A stretch of 64,000 bases of DNA from Streptomyces sp. NBC_01314. Its GTDB lineage: Bacteria > Actinomycetota > Actinomycetes > Streptomycetales > Streptomycetaceae. Where the stretch lies: positions 9,176,001 to 9,240,000 of the forward strand of contig NZ_CP108394.1 in NCBI RefSeq assembly GCF_041435215.1, read 5' to 3'. Positions within the stretch are counted from its first letter, which is position 1. Each line of letters starts with the position of its first letter. The notes below the pieces were generated by a model that did no database searches, was not told the origin of the DNA, and saw nothing but the letters and a program-made list of their open reading frames with translations. Both the position numbers and the translations under genes were made by a program. Positions 44,064-53,161 of the stretch are shown here, piece by piece.

Positions 44064-45305
44064 GTGTCAGGCTTGCGCGCCCAGCGTCTGGCCGCACGCC
44101 GAGCCGAGCGCAGGCGGGCGGCGAGGCGCAGCGTCATGGTGGCAGCGGTGGCGGCCGTGTCCGTCGTCGCGACCGTCACCGGGATGGTGGCCGTCCTGGG
44201 CGGCGACAGAGGCGCCGCGGACGAGGCCCGGCCGCTGACCAGCCGCTCACCGGGCCTCCTGCCCGATGCGGCCGAACAGACCGAACGGACTGAACGGACC
44301 GAGCCGACTCAGGGCCCGCCCCACCCGTCACGCACCTCGCCCACGCCCTCGCGCTCGAAGTCGCCCGAACCGTCCGAGAAGGCCGGTGTGCGGCCCCCGG
44401 CGGAGCGGGTCGAACGGCGGACGCGATCCGTGCCCGGCCCCGGCGCGCTCTACCGCCACCCCGACTCCCAGGTCCGGGACTGGATCCGGGACAACCCGGA
44501 CGACCCGCGCAGCACCGCCATCGAGACCGGCATCGCCGACCGTCCGGCCGCCGTCTGGTTCACGGACCCCGCCCCGGCCGCCACCATGTCCCGGGTCGCG
44601 GCGGTCGCCTCCGCGGGCGCCGCGCGGGGGCAGGTGCCGGTCCTCGTGGCGTACGCGATCCCCGACCGCGACTGCGGAGGGGCCTCGCAGGGCGGGGCGT
44701 CGAGCCTGGACGCGTACGACGCCTGGATCGACGCGTTCGCCGCCGGGCTGGGCTCGGACGAGGTCATCGTGATCCTGGAGCCGGACGCGATCGCCCAGTC
44801 CGACTGCCTCTCCGCCGGCACCCGTGCCGACCGCTTCGCCTCGCTCGCCCGCGCCGGACGCGTCCTGAAGGCGGCCAACCCCGACGCCCGCGTCTACTAC
44901 GACGCCGGGCATTCGGAGTGGAACGTGCCGGGCAAGCAGGCCGCGCTCCTCCGCCAGGCGGGCGCCGCCTCGCCCGACGGTTCGGACGGCGTCTTCAGCA
45001 ACGTGTCCAACTTCAACCGCACGGAAGCCGAGGCCGCCTACGACCGCCGTGTTCTCGACGCCCTCGGTGGCCCCGCGGGCCTCGGCGCCGTCATCGACAC
45101 CAGCCGTAACGGCAACGGCGCCCCGGCCGGCGGCGAGTGGTGCGACCCCGCAGGCCGAGGCCTCGGCCGATCACCGACCCTCACCACCGGCGAGCCCCGC
45201 ATCGACGCCTACCTGTGGGTGAAACTGCCGGGCGAGTCCGACGGTTGCCGGGGAAGCGCGGGGGCGTTCTCGCCGGGATACGCGTACGAGTTGGCGCGGG
45301 GGTGA
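44064..45305 (+). CDS. secreted glycoside hydrolase family 6 (endoglucanase/cellobiohydrolase)
   Basis: The 413-residue protein has a basic N-terminus, a hydrophobic signal or anchor (about 25-45, VMVAAVAAVSVVATVTGMVA), and a Ser/Pro/Thr/Glu-rich linker to about 130. The GH6 domain runs to the end, with LVAYAIPDRDCGG, the catalytic-acid region VIVILEPDAIAQSDC, YYDAGHSEW, DTSRNGNG and the C-terminal LWVKLPGESDG. It would cleave beta-1,4-glucan with inversion. No carbohydrate-binding module is present. The GTG start follows GGGGGAG. No CebR-type operator was seen upstream. Confidence 0.93.
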   Translation: MSGLRAQRLAARRAERRRAARRSVMVAAVAAVSVVATVTGMVAVLGGDRGAADEARPLTSRSPGLLPDAAEQTERTERTEPTQGPPHPSRTSPTPSRSKSPEPSEKAGVRPPAERVERRTRSVPGPGALYRHPDSQVRDWIRDNPDDPRSTAIETGIADRPAAVWFTDPAPAATMSRVAAVASAGAARGQVPVLVAYAIPDRDCGGASQGGASSLDAYDAWIDAFAAGLGSDEVIVILEPDAIAQSDCLSAGTRADRFASLARAGRVLKAANPDARVYYDAGHSEWNVPGKQAALLRQAGAASPDGSDGVFSNVSNFNRTEAEAAYDRRVLDALGGPAGLGAVIDTSRNGNGAPAGGEWCDPAGRGLGRSPTLTTGEPRIDAYLWVKLPGESDGCRGSAGAFSPGYAYELARG

Positions 45306-45372
45306 GGGACACCGGGGCGGGAGACGGACGGTCACGGCACGGCACCGCACGCCCTCGCACGGCATGGCCGAG

Positions 45373-46584
45373 TCAGGGCTTCGGGTCGGGAACCGCCACG
45401 TCCGTGCGGGTGAGCCGCGGGCGGTCCCGATCGCTGGTGCGCAGCACGCCCGCGAAGGCGACCAGGCCACACGCCAGCACGGTGACCAGGCCGAACGACA
45501 CGACCAGACTGGTCAGTTGCGCCAGACCGCCGATCGCGCTCGGCGCGACCAGCCCGGAGGTGTACGTGATGGTCGCGACGCCCGCGATGGCCTGGCTGGG
45601 GTTCGGCCCGCTGCGGCCGGCGGCGGCGAAGCAGAGCGGGACGACGACCGCGATGCCCAGGCCCATCAGCGCGAAGCCGCCCATCGCGACCGCCGGCTGG
45701 TTCGCGACGACGATCAGGACCCCGCCGAGCGCGGCCAGGACACCGCTCGCCCGCACGGTACGGACCGCGCCGAAACGGTTGACCACCCCGTCGCCCGCAA
45801 GCCGGGCCACCGCCATGGTCAGCATGAAACCGGTGGTGCACGCCGCCGCGAGCCCGGCCGAAGTCTCCAACTGGTCCCGCAGATAGACCGCCGACCAGTC
45901 CAGCGCCGCCCCCTCCGCGAACACCGCGCAGAACCCGACCGCGCCGATCAGCAGCGCCGACTTCGGCGGCAACGCGAACCGGGGCGGCGGCTCCTCGTCC
46001 TCGGTGGCCCTGAGATCCAGTACCCACTGGCAGGCGACCAGACCGAGGGCGGTGAGCGTGACCGCCGCGAGCGCGTGGTGCAGTCGGGCGTCCGAGCCCA
46101 GGTGGGCGGCGAGAGTGCCGGCCGCCGAGCCGACGAGGGCGCCCGCGCTCCACATGCCGTGCAGACCCGACATGATCGACTTTCCGAGGCGGCTCTCGAC
46201 CTCGACGCCGAGCGCGTTCATCGCGACGTCCGCCATGCCCGCCGACGCGCCGTACACGAACAGCGCGAAGCAGAGCGTCCAGAGGTTCGGCGAGAGGGAC
46301 GGCAGGATCAGCGCGAGCGTCCACAGGGAGAGCAGCCCGCGCAGGGCGGTGCGGGCGCCGAAGCGGTGGCTGATCCGGCCCGCGAGCGGCATCGCCAAGG
46401 ACGCGCCGATCGCGGGGAAGGCGAGTGCGAGGCCCAGTTGGCCCGCGCTGACCCCCGCGTGGTCCTGGATCCACGGCACGCGGGTCGCGAACGAGCCGGT
46501 GACGGCGCCGTGCACCGCGAACACGGCCGCCACGGCGTACCGCGCCCGCCTCACCTCGCGCTGCTCGTAGACCACCACGCTCAT
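45373..46584 (-). CDS. MFS transporter, divergent from ROK regulator
   Basis: The 403-residue protein has about 12 helices. Its first segment (AVAAVFAVHGAVTGSFATRVPW) and loop AGRISHRFGARTALR are of the kind found in the YbjJ-like MFS group. The ATG has GGAGGCGGAGA just upstream. It is divergent from a ROK regulator across a region holding an inverted repeat, which suggests that the regulator controls it. Sugar or drug transport cannot be told apart. Confidence 0.88.
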   Translation of the reverse strand: MSVVVYEQREVRRARYAVAAVFAVHGAVTGSFATRVPWIQDHAGVSAGQLGLALAFPAIGASLAMPLAGRISHRFGARTALRGLLSLWTLALILPSLSPNLWTLCFALFVYGASAGMADVAMNALGVEVESRLGKSIMSGLHGMWSAGALVGSAAGTLAAHLGSDARLHHALAAVTLTALGLVACQWVLDLRATEDEEPPPRFALPPKSALLIGAVGFCAVFAEGAALDWSAVYLRDQLETSAGLAAACTTGFMLTMAVARLAGDGVVNRFGAVRTVRASGVLAALGGVLIVVANQPAVAMGGFALMGLGIAVVVPLCFAAAGRSGPNPSQAIAGVATITYTSGLVAPSAIGGLAQLTSLVVSFGLVTVLACGLVAFAGVLRTSDRDRPRLTRTDVAVPDPKP

Positions 46585-46997
46585 TCTCCGCCTCCCTGAA
46601 TTTCGGTGCGCCGCGAGGTCGGCGCTCCCGTCCGTCGCCCGTCGCTGCCTATGGGTTCTCCGGCGCTCCGGGTGCCGCCGGACCATCCAGGCTGCCGTTC
46701 TTCTCGTAGCCTGGCAGGACCCGGGGCTTCGGTCTTCCGGACGCCGACTCGCCCGAAGTCCCAGAGCCTTCGGGTCCTCGGGCTGTCGATTCCTCGGAGC
46801 TGTCGATTCCTCGGATTCCCCGGATTCCTTGAAGCCCTCGATCCTCGAAGTTCTCGCGCTTCCGGTTCCCCGATCGCCTTGGCCTACCCGGGCTCCGTCG
46901 CGCTGCGTAAACTATCAGGAACCCTGCCTGATAGATAGGGAGCGGTCGTCCGAGGGCCACCGGCCGTACGGCGCCGCAGATCTGGGAGGATCCCGGC
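46585..46997. other. divergent regulatory region, MFS / ROK
   Basis: This 413-bp region has a low-complexity stretch (about 46730-46870) in which TCGATTCCTCGGA-like units recur (TCGATTCCTCGGAGC, TCGATTCCTCGGATT). A short AT-richer segment follows with the inverted repeat at 46912-46934. No gene is evident. Confidence 0.5.
46912..46934. promoter_or_regulatory. inverted-repeat operator, MFS/ROK region
   Basis: CTATCAGG and CCTGATAG form perfect 8-bp arms around a 7-nt spacer in the most AT-rich part of the region, 64 bp before the ROK start. It is the best candidate binding site for the ROK protein. Confidence 0.65.
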
Positions 46998-48641
46998 ATG
47001 CCCGCATCACCCAGCACCGCCCGAGCCATCAACGACCGGCTCGCCCTGCGGCTGCTGCAGCAGGAAGGGCCGCTGACGGCAGGGCAGTTGAAGCAGCTCA
47101 CCGGTCTGTCCCGGCCCACGGTCGCCGACCTCGTGGAGCGCCTCACCGCCGCCGGGCTGATCGAGATCGCGGGGGAGTCGGGGGAGCAGCGGCGCGGGCC
47201 CAACGCCCGTCTCTACGGCATCGTGGCGGACCGTGCGCATCTCGCCGCGCTCGATGTGCGCACCGAGGGCGTCACGGTCGTCATCGCCGACCTGGTCGGT
47301 ACGGAACTGGCGCGGGCGTCCGTCCCGATCGCGGACGACGCCGGCACGGGGCCCGCGGTGGAGCAGGCGGTCACCCTGGTGGAGCGTGCCGCGAAGGAGG
47401 CGGGCGCCGACCGGCTGCACACGGTGGTGATCGGCGCCCCCGGTCTGATCGACCCGGCCACGGGCGAACTCCGCGACTCCAGCGGCCTCCCCGAGTGGCA
47501 CCGCCGCCTGGTCGCCGCCCTCGGTGAACGGCTTCCCGCCCGCGTCCTCGTCGAGAACGAGACCAACCTCGCCGCCCTCGCCGAACAGCGGGACGGCGCC
47601 GCCCGCGACCGCGACACCTTCGTCCTCCTCTGGCTCGGCCTCGGCACCGGCGCCGCCGTCGTCCTCGACGGCCACCTCCGCCGGGGCGCCTCCGGCGGCA
47701 CGGGCGAGATCGGCTTCCTCCCGGTACCCGGCACGACCACCATCCCCTCGGCCACCGACTGCGAGGGCGGCTTCCACTCCCTGGGCGGCGCGGCGGCGGT
47801 GGCGGCACTGGCCACCGCACACGGCGTCAAGGCCGCGGCGGCGCCGAACGAGCCGTACGCGGCGACGTTGGTACGGGCGGCGGTCGCCGGACTCCCGGCG
47901 AGCGACACGGTCGCGTCGTCGATCACCCCTGGCCTTCCGGCGCGAGTACCCGGCCGTTCGGGGGAGGCGGGCGCGAGCGGTTCGGTGGTGGGGGCGACGA
48001 GTCTGGTGGTGGCGGCTCGGGGGCGTTCCGCGGGTACCGCGAGCCCGTCGGTCGGGGGCGAAGGACGTTCGGTCGGGCCTGCGGGGCCGGCGGTGGAGGC
48101 CGAGGGGTGGCCCGCTGGAACCGCGAGCCTGTCGGCGGAGAGCAGGGGCGGTCCAGCGGGTGCCGGGAACCCGTCTGTGGAGGCCGAACCCCCTTCGGGC
48201 GAGGCCACCACCTTCCCGTCCGACGACCTCCGCCGTCCGGCGGTCGCGCCGGTGGTTGGTGTGCCCCCCTCGTCCACGACGCAGGGCACCTCGGCGGACC
48301 AGGCACCCCCTTCGCCGCCCGGCCTCCGCCCCCCGGCGGCCCCCGACTCTTCGGCCGACCCCCGCGCCCGTTTTCTCGGCGCCCTCGCCGACCGCCTTGC
48401 TCTCGGCGTAGCCTCCGTCGTCGCTGTGCTCGACCCCGGGTGTGTGGTGCTCGGTGGTGAGGTCGGGCAGGCCGGTGGGCAGGAGCTTGCCGTCAGGGTG
48501 GGGGAGCGGCTGGCGGCCATGTCGCCGTTGCCGACCGAGGTGCGGCCCAGTGGCCTCGGCGGGGCCGCCGTGCTGCGCGGCGCGTTGCTTATGGCCCGGG
48601 AGGCGGCTCAGGACGAGTTGTTCGCACCGCCCGCGCGATAG
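46998..48641 (+). CDS. ROK family transcriptional regulator with repeat-bearing insertion
   Basis: The 547-residue protein has an N-terminal winged HTH (RLALRLLQQEGPLTAGQLKQ, then LTGLSRPTVADLVERL) and a ROK domain. The latter includes GAPGLIDPATG, VENETNLAALAEQ and GLGTGAAVVLDG. The zinc motif CxCGxxGC is degenerate (DCEGGFHSLGG) and the kinase phosphate loop is not conserved, so it is a regulator, not a kinase. Between residues about 300 and 460 the ROK fold is interrupted by a Gly/Ala/Ser/Pro-rich insertion with four 14-residue repeats. The fold resumes with FLGALADRLALGVASVVAVL. It is about 150 residues longer than usual. Confidence 0.9.
   Translation: MPASPSTARAINDRLALRLLQQEGPLTAGQLKQLTGLSRPTVADLVERLTAAGLIEIAGESGEQRRGPNARLYGIVADRAHLAALDVRTEGVTVVIADLVGTELARASVPIADDAGTGPAVEQAVTLVERAAKEAGADRLHTVVIGAPGLIDPATGELRDSSGLPEWHRRLVAALGERLPARVLVENETNLAALAEQRDGAARDRDTFVLLWLGLGTGAAVVLDGHLRRGASGGTGEIGFLPVPGTTTIPSATDCEGGFHSLGGAAAVAALATAHGVKAAAAPNEPYAATLVRAAVAGLPASDTVASSITPGLPARVPGRSGEAGASGSVVGATSLVVAARGRSAGTASPSVGGEGRSVGPAGPAVEAEGWPAGTASLSAESRGGPAGAGNPSVEAEPPSGEATTFPSDDLRRPAVAPVVGVPPSSTTQGTSADQAPPSPPGLRPPAAPDSSADPRARFLGALADRLALGVASVVAVLDPGCVVLGGEVGQAGGQELAVRVGERLAAMSPLPTEVRPSGLGGAAVLRGALLMAREAAQDELFAPPAR
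48021..48188 (+). repeat. four 42-bp tandem repeats inside the ROK gene
   Basis: They encode GRSAGTASPSVGGE, GRSVGPAGPAVEAE, GWPAGTASLSAESR and GGPAGAGNPSVEAE. The unit length is a multiple of three, so copy-number change keeps the frame. Sequence divergence between units suggests that the array is old. Confidence 0.75.
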
Positions 48642-48786
48642 CGGGCGGTGCGTCGGGCCGCGTGCTCCGAGTCCGGCCCTGCGGCACCTTTCACCGCCGG
48701 TCGCTCCGCCCGGTCGCGGCCCTGCCGACACGCCTCGGCCGATCGAGGTCACCCCTGCCGTTCCCCGACCCCGTCGTCGCCGCGAC

Positions 48787-48812
48787 CGCCACCGCTGTCT
48801 TCAGCGGTGGCG
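48787..48812. terminator. hairpin between convergent ROK and oxidoreductase genes
   Basis: An 11-bp stem (CGCCACCGCTG and complement) with a TCTT loop lies in a 206-bp convergent gap. Nothing else was recognised in that gap. Confidence 0.65.
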
Positions 48813-48847
48813 CCGCCGCCCCCTTGGGTGGCGTCGCGTCCCTCTTT

Positions 48848-49606
48848 TCATCCCTTCCCCCGGCTCCCACCGAACCGGTCCGCCAAGTGCTCCCCGAACG
48901 TCCCCTTGCCCACGGCCCGCCCCGGCGTGAGATGGCCGCCGGCGCGAAAGGCCCGGTAGGCCTTGCCGAACAGCGGGACGTTCAGCAGGGGGCGGCGACG
49001 GCCGGTGGCCGCCAGGTAGGCGCGGGCCAGGTGGGGGAAGGTCAGGATCTCGGGGCCTCCCAGGTCGTCGACGCGTCCGGCGGGGGCGCCCACGGCCAGG
49101 GCCGCCAGGCGTTCGGCGACCTCGGCGACGGCGACGGGCTGGTCGCTCACCCCGGCGGGGAGCATCATGACCGGCGGCTTGGAAAGGCCCTGGAAGAGCA
49201 TCACCAGCAGGTCATGGAACTGGGTCGCGCGCAGGGTCGTCCAGCCCAGCCCCGACCCCTCGACCAGCCGCTCGACGGCCAGCTTGGACCGGTAGTAGCC
49301 GAACGGCACCCGGTCCACGCCGACGATCGAGATGTAGACCAGGTGCCGCACCCCGGCCCGCCGCGCCGCCGCGATCAGGTTCTCCGCCGCCTTCTCGTCG
49401 CCCCCGCGCGGCGACGTCGCGCAGTGCACGATCGTGTCCACCCCCGCCACGGCCGCGTCCAGCCCGCTCCCGCCCGCGACGAGATCGACGGCGTACGGCT
49501 GCGCGTGCCGGCTGAGCACCCGCACCTCGTGCCCGTCCGCCCGCAGCCGCTCCGTGACGGGCCGGCCGAGGACACCCGTGCCGCCGGTCACCAGGATCGT
49601 GGTCAT
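48848..49606 (-). CDS. NmrA-like NAD(P)-binding oxidoreductase/epimerase
   Basis: The 252-residue atypical short-chain dehydrogenase starts MTTILVTGGTGVLGRPVTER, with the TGGTGVLG dinucleotide loop. YISIVGVDRVPFGYYRSK contains the YYRSK active-site-like segment. AAGGGA lies 9 bases before the chosen ATG. Genes of this type often accompany ECF41 sigma factors as COE partners (carboxymuconolactone decarboxylase, oxidoreductase or epimerase). A decayed ECF41-like stub lies directly upstream on the same strand, and an ECF41-type promoter motif precedes the gene. Confidence 0.88.
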   Translation of the reverse strand: MTTILVTGGTGVLGRPVTERLRADGHEVRVLSRHAQPYAVDLVAGGSGLDAAVAGVDTIVHCATSPRGGDEKAAENLIAAARRAGVRHLVYISIVGVDRVPFGYYRSKLAVERLVEGSGLGWTTLRATQFHDLLVMLFQGLSKPPVMMLPAGVSDQPVAVAEVAERLAALAVGAPAGRVDDLGGPEILTFPHLARAYLAATGRRRPLLNVPLFGKAYRAFRAGGHLTPGRAVGKGTFGEHLADRFGGSRGKG

Positions 49607-49665
49607 GCTGTCCATTCCCTTCGTACGCCGGACGCTCCAGGCTGGAAACGTCCTACGGCAGCTAC

Positions 49666-49692
49666 GACGGGACAGCCCCCGCGGATGTGACC
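49666..49692 (-). promoter_or_regulatory. ECF41-type promoter
   Basis: On the minus strand, GGTCACA and CGTC are separated by 16 bp. The published ECF41 consensus is TGTCACA, a 16-17 bp spacer and CGTC, so the site differs by one base. It lies 60 bp upstream of the oxidoreductase start in the correct orientation. Confidence 0.6.
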
Positions 49693-49800
49693 ACCGAGGC
49701 GACTCGGTGGTCCCGAGGAGGGTCCCGGGGCGACTCGTCCCGGTGCGACGGAAGGCGACCCGATCGGGCGCGCGGTCATCCGCCAAGTCGGATCGCGCGA

Positions 49801-50000
49801 TCACGTCCCGGTCGGCTGCCGTCCCACGAACTCCAGCTTGTCCGGGTTCACCACGACCCGCACGTCCGACACGGCACCGCCCCGGAGCGCGAAGGACTCG
49901 GTGCCCACAAGCGCGTCCCCGGCCCCGGTGAGCAGTGCGGGGAGCCGCTGACCTCGGCCACGGCGAAGTCCGAGCCGCCCGCCAATCGTTCCGCATGAGG
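49801..50000 (-). pseudogene. C-terminal remnant of an ECF41-type sigma factor
   Basis: The minus strand encodes PALLTGAGDALVGTES then VSDVRVVVNPDKLEFVGRQ before a stop. NPDKL is a hallmark of the SnoaL-like C-terminal extension of ECF41 sigma factors. The preceding residues GSDFAVAEVSGSP continue the similarity only in a different frame. One base therefore seems to be lost near 49938-49942. No sigma region 2 or 4 can be found upstream. The gene is thus both truncated and frameshifted. The right boundary is approximate. Confidence 0.6.
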
Positions 50001-50278
50001 GGGACCCGGCGACGGGGCAAGGGCCGTCGTCACCGCCGCCGGGCCGTTCGAGGCGGGTAACCGCGACCGCAGACTTTAAAAGGACTAGACCAAGCCGGTC
50101 AATGGGTCCAACCCCTTCGAGTGGAGTCGCGGTCGCGGAAGTTGACCCATGGTCAGTGATAGCCGAAATCCGTCGGCCCCCGCTGAGAAGTCCAGTGACA
50201 CGGCCTGTGAGCCACCCCACAGTGCTCACCCGCATGGGTGTCGACCGGGCGTGGCACACTGGCCATGTACCAGAAGCA
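50001..50278. other. intergenic region before the FMN riboswitch
   Basis: This holds the junction of the sigma-factor stub and the promoter of the riboflavin operon. A short TTTAAAAGG tract at about 50075 is the only AT-rich stretch. No gene or repeat was recognised. Confidence 0.4.
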
Positions 50279-50405
50279 GCGCACTCCGGGGTCGGTGAAA
50301 GTCCGAACCGGCGGTTACAGTCCGCGACCCGGTCGCTTCCAGCGGCCGGTTGACCAGGTGAAATTCCTGGACCGACGGTTAAAGTCCGGATGGGAGGCAG
50401 TGCGC
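50279..50405 (+). ncRNA. FMN riboswitch (RFN element)
   Basis: The closing helix GCGCACT / AGTGCGC encloses the conserved RFN segments GGGGTCGGTGAAAGTCCGAA, GGCGGTTACAGTCCGC, CCAGGTGAAATTCCTGG, ACGGTTAAAGTCCGGATGGG and AGGCAG, in the correct order. FMN binding would shut off ribE-ribM-ribAB-ribH. Confidence 0.96.
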
Positions 50406-50442
50406 GGCGGGCGGGCATTCGTGCGCGCCGCCGTCTGTTTTT
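50405..50442 (+). terminator. terminator of the FMN riboswitch
   Basis: CGGCGG and CCGCCG form a stem followed by TCTGTTTTT, one of the few T-tracts in the window. It starts at the last base of the aptamer closing helix, so FMN could control transcription termination 120 bp before ribE. Confidence 0.65.
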
Positions 50443-50564
50443 GGCTTGCCCCGCCAGGGGTGGGTCTTCTACGCGGCGTCGCTCCCTGTGCCGCTGTCCG
50501 CTCAAGTCTGTCTCTTCGACAGCCCCGGAGTCCGTGCCCATACGAGGCAGGGAGGACCCGGGAA

Positions 50565-51197
50565 GTGTTCACCGGAATCGTCGAAGAGCTGGGTGAGGTC
50601 ACCGCCGTCGAGAAGCTCGGCGACTCCTCCCGCTTCCGTCTGCGCGGCCCCGTTGTCACACAGGGCGCGCGCCACGGCGACTCCATCGCCGTCAACGGCG
50701 TCTGTCTCACGGTCGTGGAGCACGAGGACGACTGGTTCACCGCCGACGTCATGGCGGAGAGCCTGGATCGCTCCAGCCTCGGCGCCCTCACCGCCGGCTC
50801 CCGCGTCAACCTCGAACGCCCCATGGCCGTCGGCGACCGCCTCGGCGGGCACATCGTGCAGGGGCACGTCGACGGCACGGGCGAAGTCATCGAGCGCAAG
50901 CCGTCCGAGAACTGGGAGATCGTCAGGATCTCGCTCCCGGCGGACCTCACGCGGTACGTCGTCGAGAAGGGCTCCATCACCGTCGACGGCATCAGCCTGA
51001 CCGTCGTCGAGGCCGGCCCCGACTACTTCACCGTGAGCCTCATCCCGACCACCCTCGACCTGACCACGCTCGGCCGCAAGCAGCCCGGCGACCCGGTCAA
51101 CCTCGAGGTCGACGTCATCGCCAAGTACGTCGAGCGGCTGCTGGGCGCACGGGGAGCGGACACCCAGGGGATCGGTATTCCGGGGGCGTCGCAGTGA
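50565..51197 (+). CDS. ribE: riboflavin synthase
   Basis: Dismutates two lumazines to riboflavin. The 210-residue protein has two lumazine-binding barrels. The first begins with the family start [11 protein letters not shown], with [10 protein letters not shown] and [10 protein letters not shown]. The second contains [16 protein letters not shown] precedes the GTG start by 9 bases. An upstream extension in this frame would run through the riboswitch and is rejected. Its stop overlaps the ribM GTG. Confidence 0.96.
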   Translation: MFTGIVEELGEVTAVEKLGDSSRFRLRGPVVTQGARHGDSIAVNGVCLTVVEHEDDWFTADVMAESLDRSSLGALTAGSRVNLERPMAVGDRLGGHIVQGHVDGTGEVIERKPSENWEIVRISLPADLTRYVVEKGSITVDGISLTVVEAGPDYFTVSLIPTTLDLTTLGRKQPGDPVNLEVDVIAKYVERLLGARGADTQGIGIPGASQ

Positions 51198-51826
51198 ACT
51201 CGCTGAACACCGTCGCCTTCACCGCCTTCGGCCAGCAGATCCTCTGGTCGGACATGATCGGCAACGTCCTCGGCCTGATCGCCCTCGCCCTCGGCGCGAT
51301 CCGCTCCATCTGGAACTGGCCCGTGCAGTTTCTCTCCGGCCTCGTCCTCTTCGGCGCCTTCGCCGGCCACCTGACCGGCAGCGCAGGCAAGCAGGTCATC
51401 GTCATGGCCGTCGCCGGGTACGGCTGGTGGCAGTGGAACCGTACGAAGGGGCAGTCCGCGGACGGCGCCATCACCCCGCGCTTCGCCACCTGGCGCGAGC
51501 GCGGGTACCTCATCGCCGGTGCCGTGCTCGGCACCCTGGCCGTCGCCGGCCTCTTCACCGCGTTCCCCACCCTGTCCTGGGACCCCTGGCCGGACGCGTA
51601 CATCTTCACCGGCACCATCGTCGCCATGTACGCCCAGGCGCGCGGCATGATCGAGTTCTGGTTCGCCTGGCTGCTCGTCGACCTGGTCGGCGTACCGCTC
51701 AACTTCGCCAACGGCTACGCCTTCTCCGGATTCGTCTACATCATCTACGGCGCGCTCGTCCTGTGGGGCATGCGCGACTGGTGGCTGCGCTCCCGCAAGC
51801 CCGCTCTGGAAGGAGCCCCGGCATGA
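51194..51826 (+). CDS. ribM: PnuC-family transporter, likely riboflavin transporter RibM
   Basis: The 210-residue membrane protein has about seven helices and the PnuC signature of aromatic residues ([31 protein letters not shown]). PnuC proteins carry nicotinamide riboside. Members located in FMN-riboswitch operons between ribE and ribAB (RibM of Streptomyces davawensis and Corynebacterium) carry riboflavin, and this gene sits in exactly that place. Overlapping starts on both sides lock it into the operon. Confidence 0.9.
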   Translation: MNSLNTVAFTAFGQQILWSDMIGNVLGLIALALGAIRSIWNWPVQFLSGLVLFGAFAGHLTGSAGKQVIVMAVAGYGWWQWNRTKGQSADGAITPRFATWRERGYLIAGAVLGTLAVAGLFTAFPTLSWDPWPDAYIFTGTIVAMYAQARGMIEFWFAWLLVDLVGVPLNFANGYAFSGFVYIIYGALVLWGMRDWWLRSRKPALEGAPA

Positions 51827-53112
51827 CCACGGCGCCGATCCTGTACAGCACCGCCGACATCGAGAACTTCGGACTCGACCCCGTCGAGCAGGCCATCGCC
51901 GACATCGCGGCGGGCCGCCCGGTCGTGGTCGTCGACGACGAGGACCGCGAGAACGAGGGCGACCTCGTCATCGCCGCCGAGAAGGCCACCCCCGAGATCA
52001 TCGCCTTCATGATGAGCGAGTGCCGGGGCATGATCTGCGCCCCGATGGAGGGCGACGAACTGGACCGGCTCGAACTGCCGCAGATGGTGCAGCAGAACAC
52101 CGAGTCCATGCGCACCGCCTTCACCGTCACGGTCGACGCGGCGCCGGGGCACGGCGTCACCACCGGCATCTCCGCCTCCGACCGCGCCACCACCCTCCAG
52201 CTCCTGGCGAGCGGCACGGCCGAGCCGGGCGACTTCGTCCGCCCCGGTCACATCTTCCCGCTGCGCGCACGAACCGGCGGAGTGCTCGTGCGCGACGGCC
52301 ACACCGAGGCCGCCGTCGACCTCGCCCGCCTCGCGGGCCTGCGCCCGGCCGGCGCGATCGTCGAGATCGCCGGCGAGGACGGCCGCATGCTGCGCCTTCC
52401 CGAACTGATCCCGTTCGCCCGCAAGCACGGCCTGACGATCATCTCCATCGAGGACCTCATCGCCTACCGCCGCTCCGCCGAACCCACCGTCAAGCGCGAG
52501 GCGAAGACCCAACTCCCCACGTCCTTCGGTGACTTCACCGCGTACGGCTACCGCTCCACCGTCGACGGCGTCGAGCACGTCGCCCTCGTCCAGGGCGAGA
52601 TCGGCGACGGCGAGGACGTCCTCGTCCGCGTCCACTCCGAATGCCTCACCGGCGACATCTTCCACTCGCTGCGCTGCGACTGCGGCCCCCAGCTGCAAAC
52701 CTCCCTCGAACGCATCGCCACCGAGGGCCGGGGCGTAGTCGTCTACCTGCGCGGCCACGAGGGCCGCGGCATCGGACTGCTGTCCAAGCTGCGCGCGTAC
52801 GAACTCCAGGAGCGCGGCCGCGACACCCTCGACGCCAACCTGGAACTGGGCCTGCCCGCCGACGCCCGGGACTACGGCGCCGGCGCGCAGATCCTCCAGG
52901 ACCTGGGCGTCCGCAGCCTGCGCCTGATGACCAACAACCCCGAGAAGACCGAGGCCCTGGTCCGGCACGGCCTCGACGTCATCGACCGCGAACCGATGCC
53001 GGTCCGCGCGGGCGAGCACAACCTCCGCTACCTGCGCACCAAGCGCGACCGGATGGGCCACGACCTGCCCTGGCTGGACGCGACCACCGCGTCCACCTGC
53101 GGCAACCAGTAA
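51823..53112 (+). CDS. ribAB: bifunctional DHBP synthase / GTP cyclohydrolase II
   Basis: The 429-residue enzyme makes both riboflavin precursors. The RibB half (1-210) has [16 protein letters not shown] and the acidic loop of the active site. The RibA half has [18 protein letters not shown] with three zinc-binding cysteines, and [17 protein letters not shown]. The ATG overlaps the ribM stop by ATGA and follows AAGGAG. Confidence 0.97.
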   Translation: MTTAPILYSTADIENFGLDPVEQAIADIAAGRPVVVVDDEDRENEGDLVIAAEKATPEIIAFMMSECRGMICAPMEGDELDRLELPQMVQQNTESMRTAFTVTVDAAPGHGVTTGISASDRATTLQLLASGTAEPGDFVRPGHIFPLRARTGGVLVRDGHTEAAVDLARLAGLRPAGAIVEIAGEDGRMLRLPELIPFARKHGLTIISIEDLIAYRRSAEPTVKREAKTQLPTSFGDFTAYGYRSTVDGVEHVALVQGEIGDGEDVLVRVHSECLTGDIFHSLRCDCGPQLQTSLERIATEGRGVVVYLRGHEGRGIGLLSKLRAYELQERGRDTLDANLELGLPADARDYGAGAQILQDLGVRSLRLMTNNPEKTEALVRHGLDVIDREPMPVRAGEHNLRYLRTKRDRMGHDLPWLDATTASTCGNQ

Positions 53113-53161
53113 CACCAGCGGCAAGATCAGCGAGTAAGAGTTCCAGGAACCAAGGAGCAAC

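Noticed and set aside
44064..45305. CebR-controlled cellulase
   Set aside because: No TGGGAGCGCTCCCA-like operator is present in the upstream region, so this regulation is not claimed.
50238..50564. Extension of riboflavin synthase upstream through the FMN riboswitch
   Set aside because: The frame is open by chance. The enzyme begins at FTGIVEE, which follows a good ribosome-binding site.
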